Source: Catellatospora methionotrophica (lineage in GTDB: Bacteria; Actinomycetota; Actinomycetes; Mycobacteriales; Micromonosporaceae). From it: a DNA stretch of 64,000 bases. Below the pieces are notes generated by a model. That model did not search any database. It was not told the DNA's origin and saw only the letters and a program-made list of their open reading frames with translations. This document shows positions 37,121 through 45,586 of this stretch, piece by piece. The first letter of the stretch is position 1. Each line of letters opens with the position of its first letter. Made by a program: the position numbers and the translations under genes. Location of the stretch: the NCBI RefSeq assembly GCF_011297335.1, contig NZ_JAAOTJ010000003.1:124001-188000 (forward strand), in the 5' to 3' direction.

Positions 37121-38667
37121 GGCTGACTCCTGAGCTTCTCGATGCGGCGTTCGAGAGTTCGCACGTGTATGGAGTCCGGGCCGTACTCGGCGGCGAGCAG
37201 CGGAAGGACACCGTCTAGGTCAGCGAGGCCCGCGGCGGCGTGGCCGGAGGCGTGCAGCATGATCCCCCGGCTGTACATCGCATCCCGGTACAGCGGGTCG
37301 TTCGCGTCGGCGTGGGCGAGGTAGTCCGTCAGGTAACGGACCGCGTCATCTGCGCTGTCGATCTGCGCATGGCTGGTTCCCGCCGCGTAGCGCAGGTATT
37401 GCACGTAGGCGTCGTCGTCGCCGTCACGCAGCACCAACTCCGGCAGCAGGCGGTCGAGCAGGTCGGCGGCGCGGGTGAACTCGTCGCCGTCGTACAGCGC
37501 GAGGGCGAGGTCCAGGCCTATCTCAAGGGCGAGCTCGGGCTGATGTCCCGCCCGGGCGTACGCGTCCTCAAGCAGGTCGACGGCCTGCTGCAGGTGACCC
37601 TCGTCCAGCAGTTCGCGCATCCGGGCAAGCACGGCGAGGGCTTCATCGACGTCGAGCGGCACGGCGTCGACCTTCGCGGGCGCTGGGCCGCGCGGGCGCA
37701 CTGACCGCGGCGTCGGGGCCAGCGGGCGCAGGAACGGCCGGCGCGGGTCGCGTTCGCCGGGGACGCCAGTCACGCCGGCGCCGACGAACGGCAGCAGTGC
37801 CTCGTAGACGGCCTCCGCCTCGGGGCGCTCGCCCGGCTGCTTGGCAAGCATCGCCAGGATCAGCTCGTCGAGCTCGTCGGGCACATCGCCGCGGAGCAAC
37901 CGCACCGATCGGGCCGGGGTGTTGACATGGTGGTCCTGGTACGACCGGGTGGGGCTGGCCTCGAACGGCACCCGGCCGGTGAGCATCTCGTACAGCACGC
38001 AACCGAGGGCGTACACGTCGGTCGGAGGTCCGACCAGGTTACCGAGGGCCTGCTCACGCGACATGTAGGGCGGGCTGCCGACCGTCTTGCCGATCTGGGT
38101 GAGCCGGGGCAGCGCAGCCGCGCCCTGCAGCACGGCGACGCCGAAGTCGAGCAACTTGATCACGCCACTGGTCGTGAGCATGACGTTGCTGGGCTTGATG
38201 TCGCGGTGCACGACGTCGACGCGGTGCACGTCCACGAGCGTCGCCGCGATCTGGGCGCCGATCGCGGCGCTCCACGACACCGGCTGCTGTAGCGAGTTCG
38301 GGATCGCCTCGGCAAGGGTCTGGCCGTAGAGCAGCTGCATGACCAGGTAGATGCGGCCGCTGGCTTCTTCGACCCCGAAGTCGTACACGGTGGGGATGCC
38401 GGAGTGGTCGAGCCGGGCGGTAGTGCGGATCTCCCGCAGGAACCGCTCCCGGTCCAGCACGGCGGCCTCGATGAGGGCCGCCGCCTCGGGGCTGCCCGAG
38501 GGAAGCGGCATGGGCGTGGGGCGGTGCATGAGCTTGATCGCGATCCGGCGATCGAGCTGCTGGTCATAGCCGCGCCAGACCTCGCCCATGCCGCCGGAAC
38601 CGATCGGCGCGTCGACCCGGTAGCGGCCGGCCAGCAGCCACTCGTCGATCGGTGCCGCGTCGCTCAT
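37117..38667 (-). CDS. Ser/Thr protein kinase with TPR tail
   Basis: ATG 38667 (GGGGTGGG upstream) gives 516 aa. A frame extension to 38709 adds only an Arg-rich leader. Residues 12-280 are a Hanks-type kinase: glycine loop IGSGGMGEVW, AIKL lysine, HRDIKPSN catalytic loop, DFG, and activation segment TVGSPPYMSREQ. A linker and about 180 residues of TPR-like helices follow (VDLLEDAYARAGHQPELALE, AADLLDRLLPELVLRD). No transmembrane segment is present, so it is a soluble kinase unlike PknB. It starts 45 bases after hsdR and overlaps the PLD gene by 4 bases. Soluble kinases take part in several anti-phage systems, and here it may link DNA-damage or restriction sensing to the PLD protein. Confidence 0.85.
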   Translation of the reverse strand: MSDAAPIDEWLLAGRYRVDAPIGSGGMGEVWRGYDQQLDRRIAIKLMHRPTPMPLPSGSPEAAALIEAAVLDRERFLREIRTTARLDHSGIPTVYDFGVEEASGRIYLVMQLLYGQTLAEAIPNSLQQPVSWSAAIGAQIAATLVDVHRVDVVHRDIKPSNVMLTTSGVIKLLDFGVAVLQGAAALPRLTQIGKTVGSPPYMSREQALGNLVGPPTDVYALGCVLYEMLTGRVPFEASPTRSYQDHHVNTPARSVRLLRGDVPDELDELILAMLAKQPGERPEAEAVYEALLPFVGAGVTGVPGERDPRRPFLRPLAPTPRSVRPRGPAPAKVDAVPLDVDEALAVLARMRELLDEGHLQQAVDLLEDAYARAGHQPELALEIGLDLALALYDGDEFTRAADLLDRLLPELVLRDGDDDAYVQYLRYAAGTSHAQIDSADDAVRYLTDYLAHADANDPLYRDAMYSRGIMLHASGHAAAGLADLDGVLPLLAAEYGPDSIHVRTLERRIEKLRSQP

Positions 38668-38712
38668 GCCCACCCCTGCCCGTGCCCGACGGCCGCGAGA
38701 CCGCCACAACCG

Positions 38713-41700
38713 TTAAGGCGTAACTGTCTCACGACCCTGCGTGTCCGTGTTGGTCGCTGCCCGCAGCCTGCGCAGCGCCTCGTCACGGGCCGGGCTGCGG
38801 ATCAGGTCGTACGCCCGCTTGCGTGCCACCTGCTTGATCGCGGCCTGGAACTCCGGGTTGTCGAAGTAGCGCCGGACGAAGTCGGTGTTGCTGTCGTGAT
38901 TCTCCGCGACGACGTTGTCGAGCTGCTTGTCGGCGACCTGGCCGAACTTGTCCAGGTCGTTCTGCAGCGCGACGGCCTGCATCTTGTCGTCCATCACCAG
39001 CGACACGATCTGCTGGACCAGCAGGATCTGGTCCGAGGTGCCAAGGTCGAGGCCGAAGCGGTCGTTGAGGTCGGCGATGACCTCGCTGAGCGGCACCTCC
39101 TCGACCTCCTTACCGACCCCGCCGTCGGGAGAGAAGCCGGGAATCAGGTGCTCACCGGCCGGGGCGAGTTTGAGATCGTGCTTGCCGGTCTTGTCGATGC
39201 GCAGGTGGCTCAGCGTCGCGTCGCCGACGTCGACGCCCGCGCTGGGCTGGCGGGGCAGCCGGTTGAACAGGTGCCTGCCATAGAGGTAGAGCCGCTCGAG
39301 CTCCGGGTCGGTATAGCCGGCGATCTGCGCCAGGAAGCTGTACGCCCGCAAGTAGTCCGACAGCGACGACCGGAACTCCTCGGCCTGCTCCGGCTCCCGG
39401 TCGGCCAGCTCCTTGAACCGGTCAACGGCCGGCTGGGTGAAGTGGTAGAGCTGCGCGTGCGCCTTCTGCAGCTGCGCCTCGCTGGCCGAGGACTGCTCGG
39501 CGTTCAGCAGGGCGTCCACGAACGCCTGCATCTCCGAGGCCACCAGAAGCTGGTGGTCCATGACCTCCCGCTCCTTGTCGTAGAGCAGGTTCGGGTCGGT
39601 CGGCTCAGTGATCGTCGTCTCGAAGTACGGCTTGAAGGCCGCCTGAAGGTGCTCGGCGTCGTTGGCGAAGTCGAGCACGACCACGTCGTCCTGCGTCTTG
39701 TACCGGTTGGTGCGGTTGAGCCGCGAAAGCGTCTGCACCGCTGCGACTCCGGCCAGCGGCTTGTCGACGTACATTGCGGTGAGCAGCGGCTGGTCGAAGC
39801 CGGTCTGGTACTTCTCGGCCACAACCAGGATCCGGTACTCGGTCTGGTTGCGGGCCAGCGCCTGCGGATCGTCGATCTCCGTGTACGCGAACCGGTCCGG
39901 CAGCGCCGGCTCGGGGAAGCCGTTGAGCTTCGGCTCGGTATAGTCGATGTCGTCGATGCTCAGCGTGCCGGAGAACGCGACCAGCGGCGTGCAGTCGGTC
40001 AGTTCCAGCTTCTCGATATACCGGCGAATCGCCTGGTAGAGGCGCACGGCGTGCTCACGCGACCGGGTGACCACCATGGCCTTGGCCCGGCTGCCCAGCC
40101 GGTCGGCGATCTCCTTCTGGAAATGGTCCACGATGATCTGCGCCCGCTGGTCCTGCGACGACGGGTGCAGCTCGGCGGCCCGGACCAGCTTCGCCTTGGC
40201 CTTACGCGGGTCGACCTCGGGGTCGGCCTGCTCCGACGCCTCGACTGCGGCGTTGGTCAGCCGCCAGCGGGCCTGGTAGGTGATGTAGTTGCGCAGCACG
40301 TCGAGGATGAAGCCCTCGTCGATCGCCTGCCGCATCGAGTACACGTGGAACGGCCGCCAGTTACCCGTCTCCGGGTCCTTCATGCCGAACAGCTCCAGCG
40401 TCTTCGACTTCGGGGTCGCGGTGAACGCGAAGTACGACAGGTTCGGGTGCCGGCCGCGGGCCATCGCCGAGGCGGTGAGCAGGTCGCCGTCGTCCATGTC
40501 GTCGAACCCGTGCCGGCCCAGCGCCTTCTTCAGCGCGTTCGCCGACTCGCCGGACTGCGACGAGTGCGCCTCGTCGATGATGACTGCGTACCGCTTCTCC
40601 CCCAACGCGGACACCTTGTCCAGCACGTACGGGAACTTCTGCAGAGTCGTGATGACGATGCGGGCGGTAGATCCGGCCAGCGCGTCCGCGAGCTGCTGCG
40701 AGTTCTCGTCGATCTTCTGCACGACCCCGGTCACGTGGTCGAACTGGTAGATCGTGTCCTGCAGCTGCCGGTCGAGCACCACCCGGTCGGTGATAACGAT
40801 GACCTTGTCGAAGACCGGGATGTTCGGCCGCAGCCCGGCCTTCAGCGCGAGCTCGTCGAGCGCCGCAGGGCTCTCCGGGGTGTGCAGCGTGGACAGCCGG
40901 TGGGCCAACCAGGCGATCGTGTTCGACTTGCCCGAGCCGGCCGAATGCTCGATCAGGTAGTTGGTGCCCGCGCCGTGGCGTGCTGCGTGCGCGGTCATCT
41001 GCTGCACGGCGTGCCACTGGTGGAACCGGGGGAAGATCAGCGGACTGGTGTGCGGGTCCGCGGTGCCGCTCTTGCCGTTGCGGGCGCGTGGGTTCTCCAC
41101 GTGCATGAATCGCTGCAGCAGCTCCAGCCAGGCGTCCCGCTGCCAGATCTGCCGCCATAGGTACGACGCCTGGTAGCCGTCCTCCTTCGCGGACGGGTTG
41201 CCGGACCCGCCGGAGACGCCTGGACCGTGCGAGCCCATGTTGAACGGCAGGAACCGGGTCTGGTCCCCGGCCAGCCGAGTCGTCAGGAACACCAGGTGCG
41301 GGTCGACCGCGAAGTGCACCAGGGTCCGCTTGGCGAAGATGAGCTCCTTCGCGTCACGGTCATTGCGGTACTGCTCCTTCGCGTCCTCGACCGTCTGGCC
41401 GGTCAGTGGGTTCTTTAACTCGGCGGTCGCCACCGGGATGCCGTTGACGAACAACGCCAGGTCCAGTGACTTCTCCGGCGTCCTGGCCGAGTAGCGCAAC
41501 TGGCGTACCACCGTCAGCCGGTTGGCGTTGTACTCGTCTAGCGCACCAGCGGCGAGGGTGTGACCTGGGCGGAAGTACACGAGCTGAATCGTGACGCCCC
41601 GATCCTTGACCCCGTTGCGCAGCACATCCAGCACGCCGCGCTTGTCGATCTCTCCCGCCAGCCGCTTCTTGAAAGCAATCTGTGCCGAGCCGATGTCGCC

Positions 41701-41883
41701 ATACGCCTCGACCAGCCGCTCGAACGCGTTGTGCTGCGTGGCACCGATAAAGGTGAATAGTTCGTCACCGTCAAGGCCCAGCTCCGTCGAATACGAGCCC
41801 GGATTACCCGAATGCCAACAGGTGGCCAAGAGCTCAGCCTCTATCACATCCTCGAACGACTTCTCCTTGTATACCCCGGTCAC
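38713..41883 (-). CDS. hsdR: Type I restriction enzyme HsdR subunit
   Basis: This is a 1056-aa protein from GTG 41883, overlapping the AIPR gene by 4 bases. The N-terminal nuclease domain has the PD-(D/E)xK pattern (SLDLALFVNGIPVATAELKN, D and ExK). The SF2 translocase domain follows, with Walker A IEHSAGSGKSNTI, VITDRVVLDRQL, DEAH box VIIDEAHSSQSGE, TPKSKTLELFG, and motif VI SRLNRTNRYK. The C-terminus is the helical HsdM/S-binding region. Length is normal for HsdR. It works with HsdM and HsdS encoded upstream to cut unmodified DNA after translocation. Confidence 0.95.
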   Translation of the reverse strand: MTGVYKEKSFEDVIEAELLATCWHSGNPGSYSTELGLDGDELFTFIGATQHNAFERLVEAYGDIGSAQIAFKKRLAGEIDKRGVLDVLRNGVKDRGVTIQLVYFRPGHTLAAGALDEYNANRLTVVRQLRYSARTPEKSLDLALFVNGIPVATAELKNPLTGQTVEDAKEQYRNDRDAKELIFAKRTLVHFAVDPHLVFLTTRLAGDQTRFLPFNMGSHGPGVSGGSGNPSAKEDGYQASYLWRQIWQRDAWLELLQRFMHVENPRARNGKSGTADPHTSPLIFPRFHQWHAVQQMTAHAARHGAGTNYLIEHSAGSGKSNTIAWLAHRLSTLHTPESPAALDELALKAGLRPNIPVFDKVIVITDRVVLDRQLQDTIYQFDHVTGVVQKIDENSQQLADALAGSTARIVITTLQKFPYVLDKVSALGEKRYAVIIDEAHSSQSGESANALKKALGRHGFDDMDDGDLLTASAMARGRHPNLSYFAFTATPKSKTLELFGMKDPETGNWRPFHVYSMRQAIDEGFILDVLRNYITYQARWRLTNAAVEASEQADPEVDPRKAKAKLVRAAELHPSSQDQRAQIIVDHFQKEIADRLGSRAKAMVVTRSREHAVRLYQAIRRYIEKLELTDCTPLVAFSGTLSIDDIDYTEPKLNGFPEPALPDRFAYTEIDDPQALARNQTEYRILVVAEKYQTGFDQPLLTAMYVDKPLAGVAAVQTLSRLNRTNRYKTQDDVVVLDFANDAEHLQAAFKPYFETTITEPTDPNLLYDKEREVMDHQLLVASEMQAFVDALLNAEQSSASEAQLQKAHAQLYHFTQPAVDRFKELADREPEQAEEFRSSLSDYLRAYSFLAQIAGYTDPELERLYLYGRHLFNRLPRQPSAGVDVGDATLSHLRIDKTGKHDLKLAPAGEHLIPGFSPDGGVGKEVEEVPLSEVIADLNDRFGLDLGTSDQILLVQQIVSLVMDDKMQAVALQNDLDKFGQVADKQLDNVVAENHDSNTDFVRRYFDNPEFQAAIKQVARKRAYDLIRSPARDEALRRLRAATNTDTQGRETVTP

Positions 41884-44054
41884 AGCAGCTCCTCCCCGGC
41901 CAAAGGCAGCTCCCCCGCACGCAGCACCGCTTCTGCCATCTCCACCAGAGTTCCTTCGCCGGGCACTGACCAGCGTTTAGTGCCCTGAACTGCGACCGAA
42001 GCCTCAGCCCACTCCGCCAGAGCCCACATTCGCATGACCAGCCCGCTGGGGCTGTATCGCTTCGCGTCGACTGCCCAAAGCAGCGGCTTCGTCCGGTCGT
42101 TCACCCACGTGGCCGTCTCCCGACGCGGGTCAGCCGACAACCAATCGGCCAGTGCGGCCCGCTCCGGAGCGGTGTCGGCTCCGAATTTGAGTGTGGTGCC
42201 GTCCTTAATCATGCGAGCATCTACGAGAATCTGAACACTGCTGGCTCGGCGCGTGCGCTGCTTAGGCAGGACTCGATATGAATCCGGCAACTCCGGTACC
42301 GAAGCTCCTTCGTCCAGCTTCTGCAAGGCGAATTGAACCAGCGATCTGACGCGTTCAGGGTTCGAGAATGTAGCACCGATCAGCTTATTCGCGCCGATGA
42401 TCTCATCCACCGCATGGATGAGCCATTGCAATGCCACATCGACCAGCCCGGGCACCTGACCGAGGACATCGTTCCAGTCGAAGTCGGGGTCGTCGACACC
42501 GTCACGGCCGATCCGTTGGAACACCAGGTGCGCGACGAGCAGGTTCCCATGCTCGGCTACTGCGGCGGCTCGGCCCTCCCTGGATGCCTGGCCAGCATGG
42601 AGTGATTCGAGTACAGACCGCAGAAGCTGCACCGACCGCCAGATCTGGATCGCGCTAGGCTTCGAGCCGAAGAGCAGCCGGTAGGCACCCTTAGGCCCGT
42701 CCTCCCACAACAGATCCTCGGCGACGCGTGCCCGCACGGCAAGCTCGGCGCTAGGATGGGCAGAGGCGAGCGCCACCGCGGCCACCCGAACAGAGCACCC
42801 GGATTCCGCCGGCGGCTCGAGTTCGCTACGCCGGATCGAATACGTTAGCCCCAGCGCTGCGGCGAATTCATCCTTGATCTGGGCCTGGATCGGATCGAGG
42901 GCGACGAAGTCCCGGCGCTCGACGTGGTTTTGCGTGTTCGTGGCCTTGGTGATCTGTGAACCAACGGCAGTGTCCGACGTCTCGATTATTCGGACATTGA
43001 CAAATGCATAGCCTGCGGTCTCCTCCTGGTTCACTGCCCGTGCGACGGCCGCGACGGTCTGGGCCCCATTCACGACGCTGGCACCCGTAATCTTCAGGTC
43101 GACCGGCCCACTTGGCAGACCCTTCGACCGGAGCTTCACATCCAGGTCGTCACACAGCACCGTGATGCCGTTGTTGTAGTACCAGAAGTCGTGGGGGTCT
43201 TCCGTGAGAGTCCGAACGAGACCTGCGTTGACATGCGTGAGCCCGAGCGACTCGCGAATGTTCTTGCTGAACAGTCGGTCGCCATGGGTGGTGTGCCAGT
43301 CGGCGACTTCCGCCGCCGAGACGACCCCGACGATGGCCCGCATCGGTGTCTCCAACTGGAACCAACGATCCATGATCAGGGCAAGGTCGATCGGGTCCGG
43401 CTGACTTGATCGGCGCATCATCTCCCAGAGGTCTCGTCCGTAGAGGACCTTCACGTCAAGGTGCTCGCCATACGCATTGAACTCACGCCGGACGTCCTCC
43501 AGTCGCTGGGTCACGTTCTCGTGGAGTTCGTCCTTCCGCATGAGCGCCAGCACCAGCGTGATGCGAGCGCGCCGGTCACTCAGCACCGTCTTCACGCGCT
43601 CCGCGTGCTGCTGGAACCGAGGGTTGAACCGGGCGAAGTCAAATTGGTCGATCTTCCGCAGCCCGTCGACCATAGTCATGACTTCGAGTTCGCCAAGTTT
43701 GGCTTCACCCTTGTCACTCCACTTGGTCTGAATCAGCCACAACCTGGGCGCGCCCTCGGAGATTGCCAGTGCATCAATGCCGAAGTCCTGGCCACCGTCG
43801 ACGACGAAGTCAGCCGCGGCCCGAGCGTCACAACCGACGTAGTCGCGTACGACAAGTGCGCCCAGTGCTCGCGTCAGGAACTTGCGACGCCTCTCGCCGA
43901 GATCCGGATGCGTAAAGTCGCTGATGTCGATGAGGTCAGCGAAATCGCGTTTAAGTGCCTCGGCCATGACGGTGACCTGACGCGCAGCTTCAATAGTCAC
44001 AACGTGCCCTTTCCTCAACTGAGACATCGAATTTCTCACCACCGTCGTGGCCAT
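41880..44054 (-). CDS. AIPR-family abortive infection protein
   Basis: The 724 aa are counted from ATG 44054. A GTG at 44000 with the better ribosome binding site GAGGAAAGG would give 706 aa. Motifs of the AIPR family are clear: LFSKNIRESLG, DFWYYNNGITVLCDD, ITGASVVNGAQTV and ITKATNTQNHVERRDFVALD. Near the N-terminus, QDFGIDALAI followed by RLWLIQTKWS resembles a PD-(D/E)xK nuclease core with QxK. AIPR proteins are named for abortive phage resistance and often sit inside type I RM loci. The gene is joined to hsdR by a 4-base overlap but separated from hsdS by 281 bases containing a hairpin, so AIPR-hsdR-kinase-PLD could form a separately controlled subunit. Confidence 0.88.
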   Translation of the reverse strand: MATTVVRNSMSQLRKGHVVTIEAARQVTVMAEALKRDFADLIDISDFTHPDLGERRRKFLTRALGALVVRDYVGCDARAAADFVVDGGQDFGIDALAISEGAPRLWLIQTKWSDKGEAKLGELEVMTMVDGLRKIDQFDFARFNPRFQQHAERVKTVLSDRRARITLVLALMRKDELHENVTQRLEDVRREFNAYGEHLDVKVLYGRDLWEMMRRSSQPDPIDLALIMDRWFQLETPMRAIVGVVSAAEVADWHTTHGDRLFSKNIRESLGLTHVNAGLVRTLTEDPHDFWYYNNGITVLCDDLDVKLRSKGLPSGPVDLKITGASVVNGAQTVAAVARAVNQEETAGYAFVNVRIIETSDTAVGSQITKATNTQNHVERRDFVALDPIQAQIKDEFAAALGLTYSIRRSELEPPAESGCSVRVAAVALASAHPSAELAVRARVAEDLLWEDGPKGAYRLLFGSKPSAIQIWRSVQLLRSVLESLHAGQASREGRAAAVAEHGNLLVAHLVFQRIGRDGVDDPDFDWNDVLGQVPGLVDVALQWLIHAVDEIIGANKLIGATFSNPERVRSLVQFALQKLDEGASVPELPDSYRVLPKQRTRRASSVQILVDARMIKDGTTLKFGADTAPERAALADWLSADPRRETATWVNDRTKPLLWAVDAKRYSPSGLVMRMWALAEWAEASVAVQGTKRWSVPGEGTLVEMAEAVLRAGELPLAGEELL

Positions 44055-44149
44055 GATCGCCTGCGCTGCTCATTCAGCAGCAAGATTCGGCACCCGGCCT
44101 TATTCGCGAGACTGCCCATGAGCTATTTCGTGCCCTTGATACGAGCAAC

Positions 44150-44175
44150 GCCTTCCCGTTGTTCAACGGGAGGGC
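44150..44175. terminator. Stem-loop between hsdS and the AIPR gene
   Basis: GCCTTCCCGTTG and CAACGGGAGGGC face each other around TT, pairing over 12 positions with one T-G pair. It lies in the only large gap (44055-44335) of the minus-strand operon, 96 bases before the AIPR start, and could act as a terminator or attenuator separating modification genes from restriction genes. The remainder of the gap shows no convincing gene. A 26-codon frame from ATG near 44266 is too short to call. Confidence 0.45.
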
Positions 44176-44335
44176 GCACCGAAACTCACATCATCTGAAG
44201 ATCTGAGACGTCGACGGTCTTGGCCGTTAAGCCCTGCGCCAGGCTGCCGAACAGGTACGGACACATCTCCCCAAGGGAGCCGAGGAGTTCTGGCTTCTAT
44301 TCCTAGAGGGCGCCTCCCTAAACACGCCCGCACTC

Positions 44336-45586
44336 TCACGATAGGTCCGCTCCCCTAGCCGTCGACACGTCCAGCTGACCGGTTACCGCCACAGTGACCA
44401 TCGCCTGACGTCGCTCACTGATCAAAGAAAGCTGATCCGTGAGTGCCCTGCGAAGGGCCGCAATCTTTTCGACCTCCGCGTTGATCCGTCGAACAGTCAC
44501 TCGCTGCTCCTCAAGGTCAACCAACGGAACCCTGAGATCACGAATCTTACTGCTGCTTGTTGAAGCCAGGTTCGTCGTCCTGACCCCCGTGCTCTCGAAA
44601 TGAGAGCGTGCATGGGTCGACCGGGTCAACAAGGCAAGATAATCTGGGTCAAGCTTTCGAGGATCTGGACGAACCGCAAAGACATGGTTTTGGTGAAGGC
44701 AGTCAAACAATTCGCCCCGCCAGACGGTACCCCGCCCCAACTTGTCGAGGTCCCCCCCTTCCGTCATGAGAACATCGCCAGGACGAAGCGTGCTGACCGC
44801 CGCCATCTGCCTCGGGACTGTCACTTCAGTCACTGAATCGAGCGCCACAAATCCCTCCTGGACGTTGGCGACTCGCAGATACGGACGCCTCACAACATCG
44901 CCCGACAAATCTCGACTGGAATCCACAGTGATACCCGACTGTACTTTTGCCAAATACCCAAGACGCACCATGGGAACGTCCCGAGCGCCATCGGCGATCG
45001 AAGAGACGGCACACAGTAGATACTCAGATAAGGTTGCTAGTTGTTTGAGCCGTAATGCACTTAGTTCGTCCAGGCGACTCACCTCCGAGTCGAGGAAGTC
45101 GGCGATGCGCCGCTGCTCGCCCAAGTCCATGAGGGCGACAGGTGTGCGCGACAGCGGTTCAAGATTCAGGGCACGGAAAGTCGCACCGCCGACACTTGAC
45201 TCCCAGAATTTGACAGCGATCGCGGATTGCAACGCCCAGTAGAGAAAACGAGCTTCAACATTAGGGCCCGGAGCAACCCGAGCAGTCCCCTGGGTAAGAT
45301 TAGCGCCCGCTAGGGCGGGCGGGACAATCATGACCTTCCCGAACGAAGGTCCAATAGAAACTACGAGATCCCCATCACGAATGGTCGAGCGCCGATACGA
45401 ATCGGCGATCGTAAGTGTAGTGCGCAAGAGCGATTCAGGATCTAACACACCCGCATTCGGGGTCATATCAGCTGGGCGGATGTATGGCGTTCCACCGGGC
45501 GTGTCCGGGCCTGCCTGAACAATGCCGTAGGTGATCGGGCGGTACGGGTCAACCAACCGCTTAAGTGGTACTTCACTTCGGATCAC
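44336..45586 (-). CDS. hsdS: Type I restriction specificity subunit HsdS
   Basis: This is a 416-aa protein overlapping hsdM by 4 bases (ATGA). There are two target-recognition domains: residues 1-140 (GGTPYIRPADM, GDLVVSIGPSFGKV, ANLTQGTARVAP) and about 200-350 (RRPYLRVANVQEG, RPGDVLMTEGGDLDKLGRG). Each is followed by a conserved helical spacer (DLGEQRRIADFLDSEVSRL; DLEEQRVTVRRINAEVEKI). Each TRD would read one half of a bipartite target. The first spacer ends in LRLKQLATLSEYLL, the second in LTDQLSLISERRQAMV. No sequence specificity can be given by eye. Confidence 0.93.
   Translation of the reverse strand: MIRSEVPLKRLVDPYRPITYGIVQAGPDTPGGTPYIRPADMTPNAGVLDPESLLRTTLTIADSYRRSTIRDGDLVVSIGPSFGKVMIVPPALAGANLTQGTARVAPGPNVEARFLYWALQSAIAVKFWESSVGGATFRALNLEPLSRTPVALMDLGEQRRIADFLDSEVSRLDELSALRLKQLATLSEYLLCAVSSIADGARDVPMVRLGYLAKVQSGITVDSSRDLSGDVVRRPYLRVANVQEGFVALDSVTEVTVPRQMAAVSTLRPGDVLMTEGGDLDKLGRGTVWRGELFDCLHQNHVFAVRPDPRKLDPDYLALLTRSTHARSHFESTGVRTTNLASTSSSKIRDLRVPLVDLEEQRVTVRRINAEVEKIAALRRALTDQLSLISERRQAMVTVAVTGQLDVSTARGADLS

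Noticed and set aside
38404-41160. A 918-codon plus-strand frame across hsdR and the kinase start
   Set aside because: Shadow of the HsdR reading frame; it crosses two real genes and has no recognisable domain.
44186-44266. A 26-codon frame (MCPYLFGSLAQGLTAKTVDV...) upstream of the AIPR gene
   Set aside because: Too short, with a ribosome binding site that would overlap the start; it could be chance in a gap with a hairpin.
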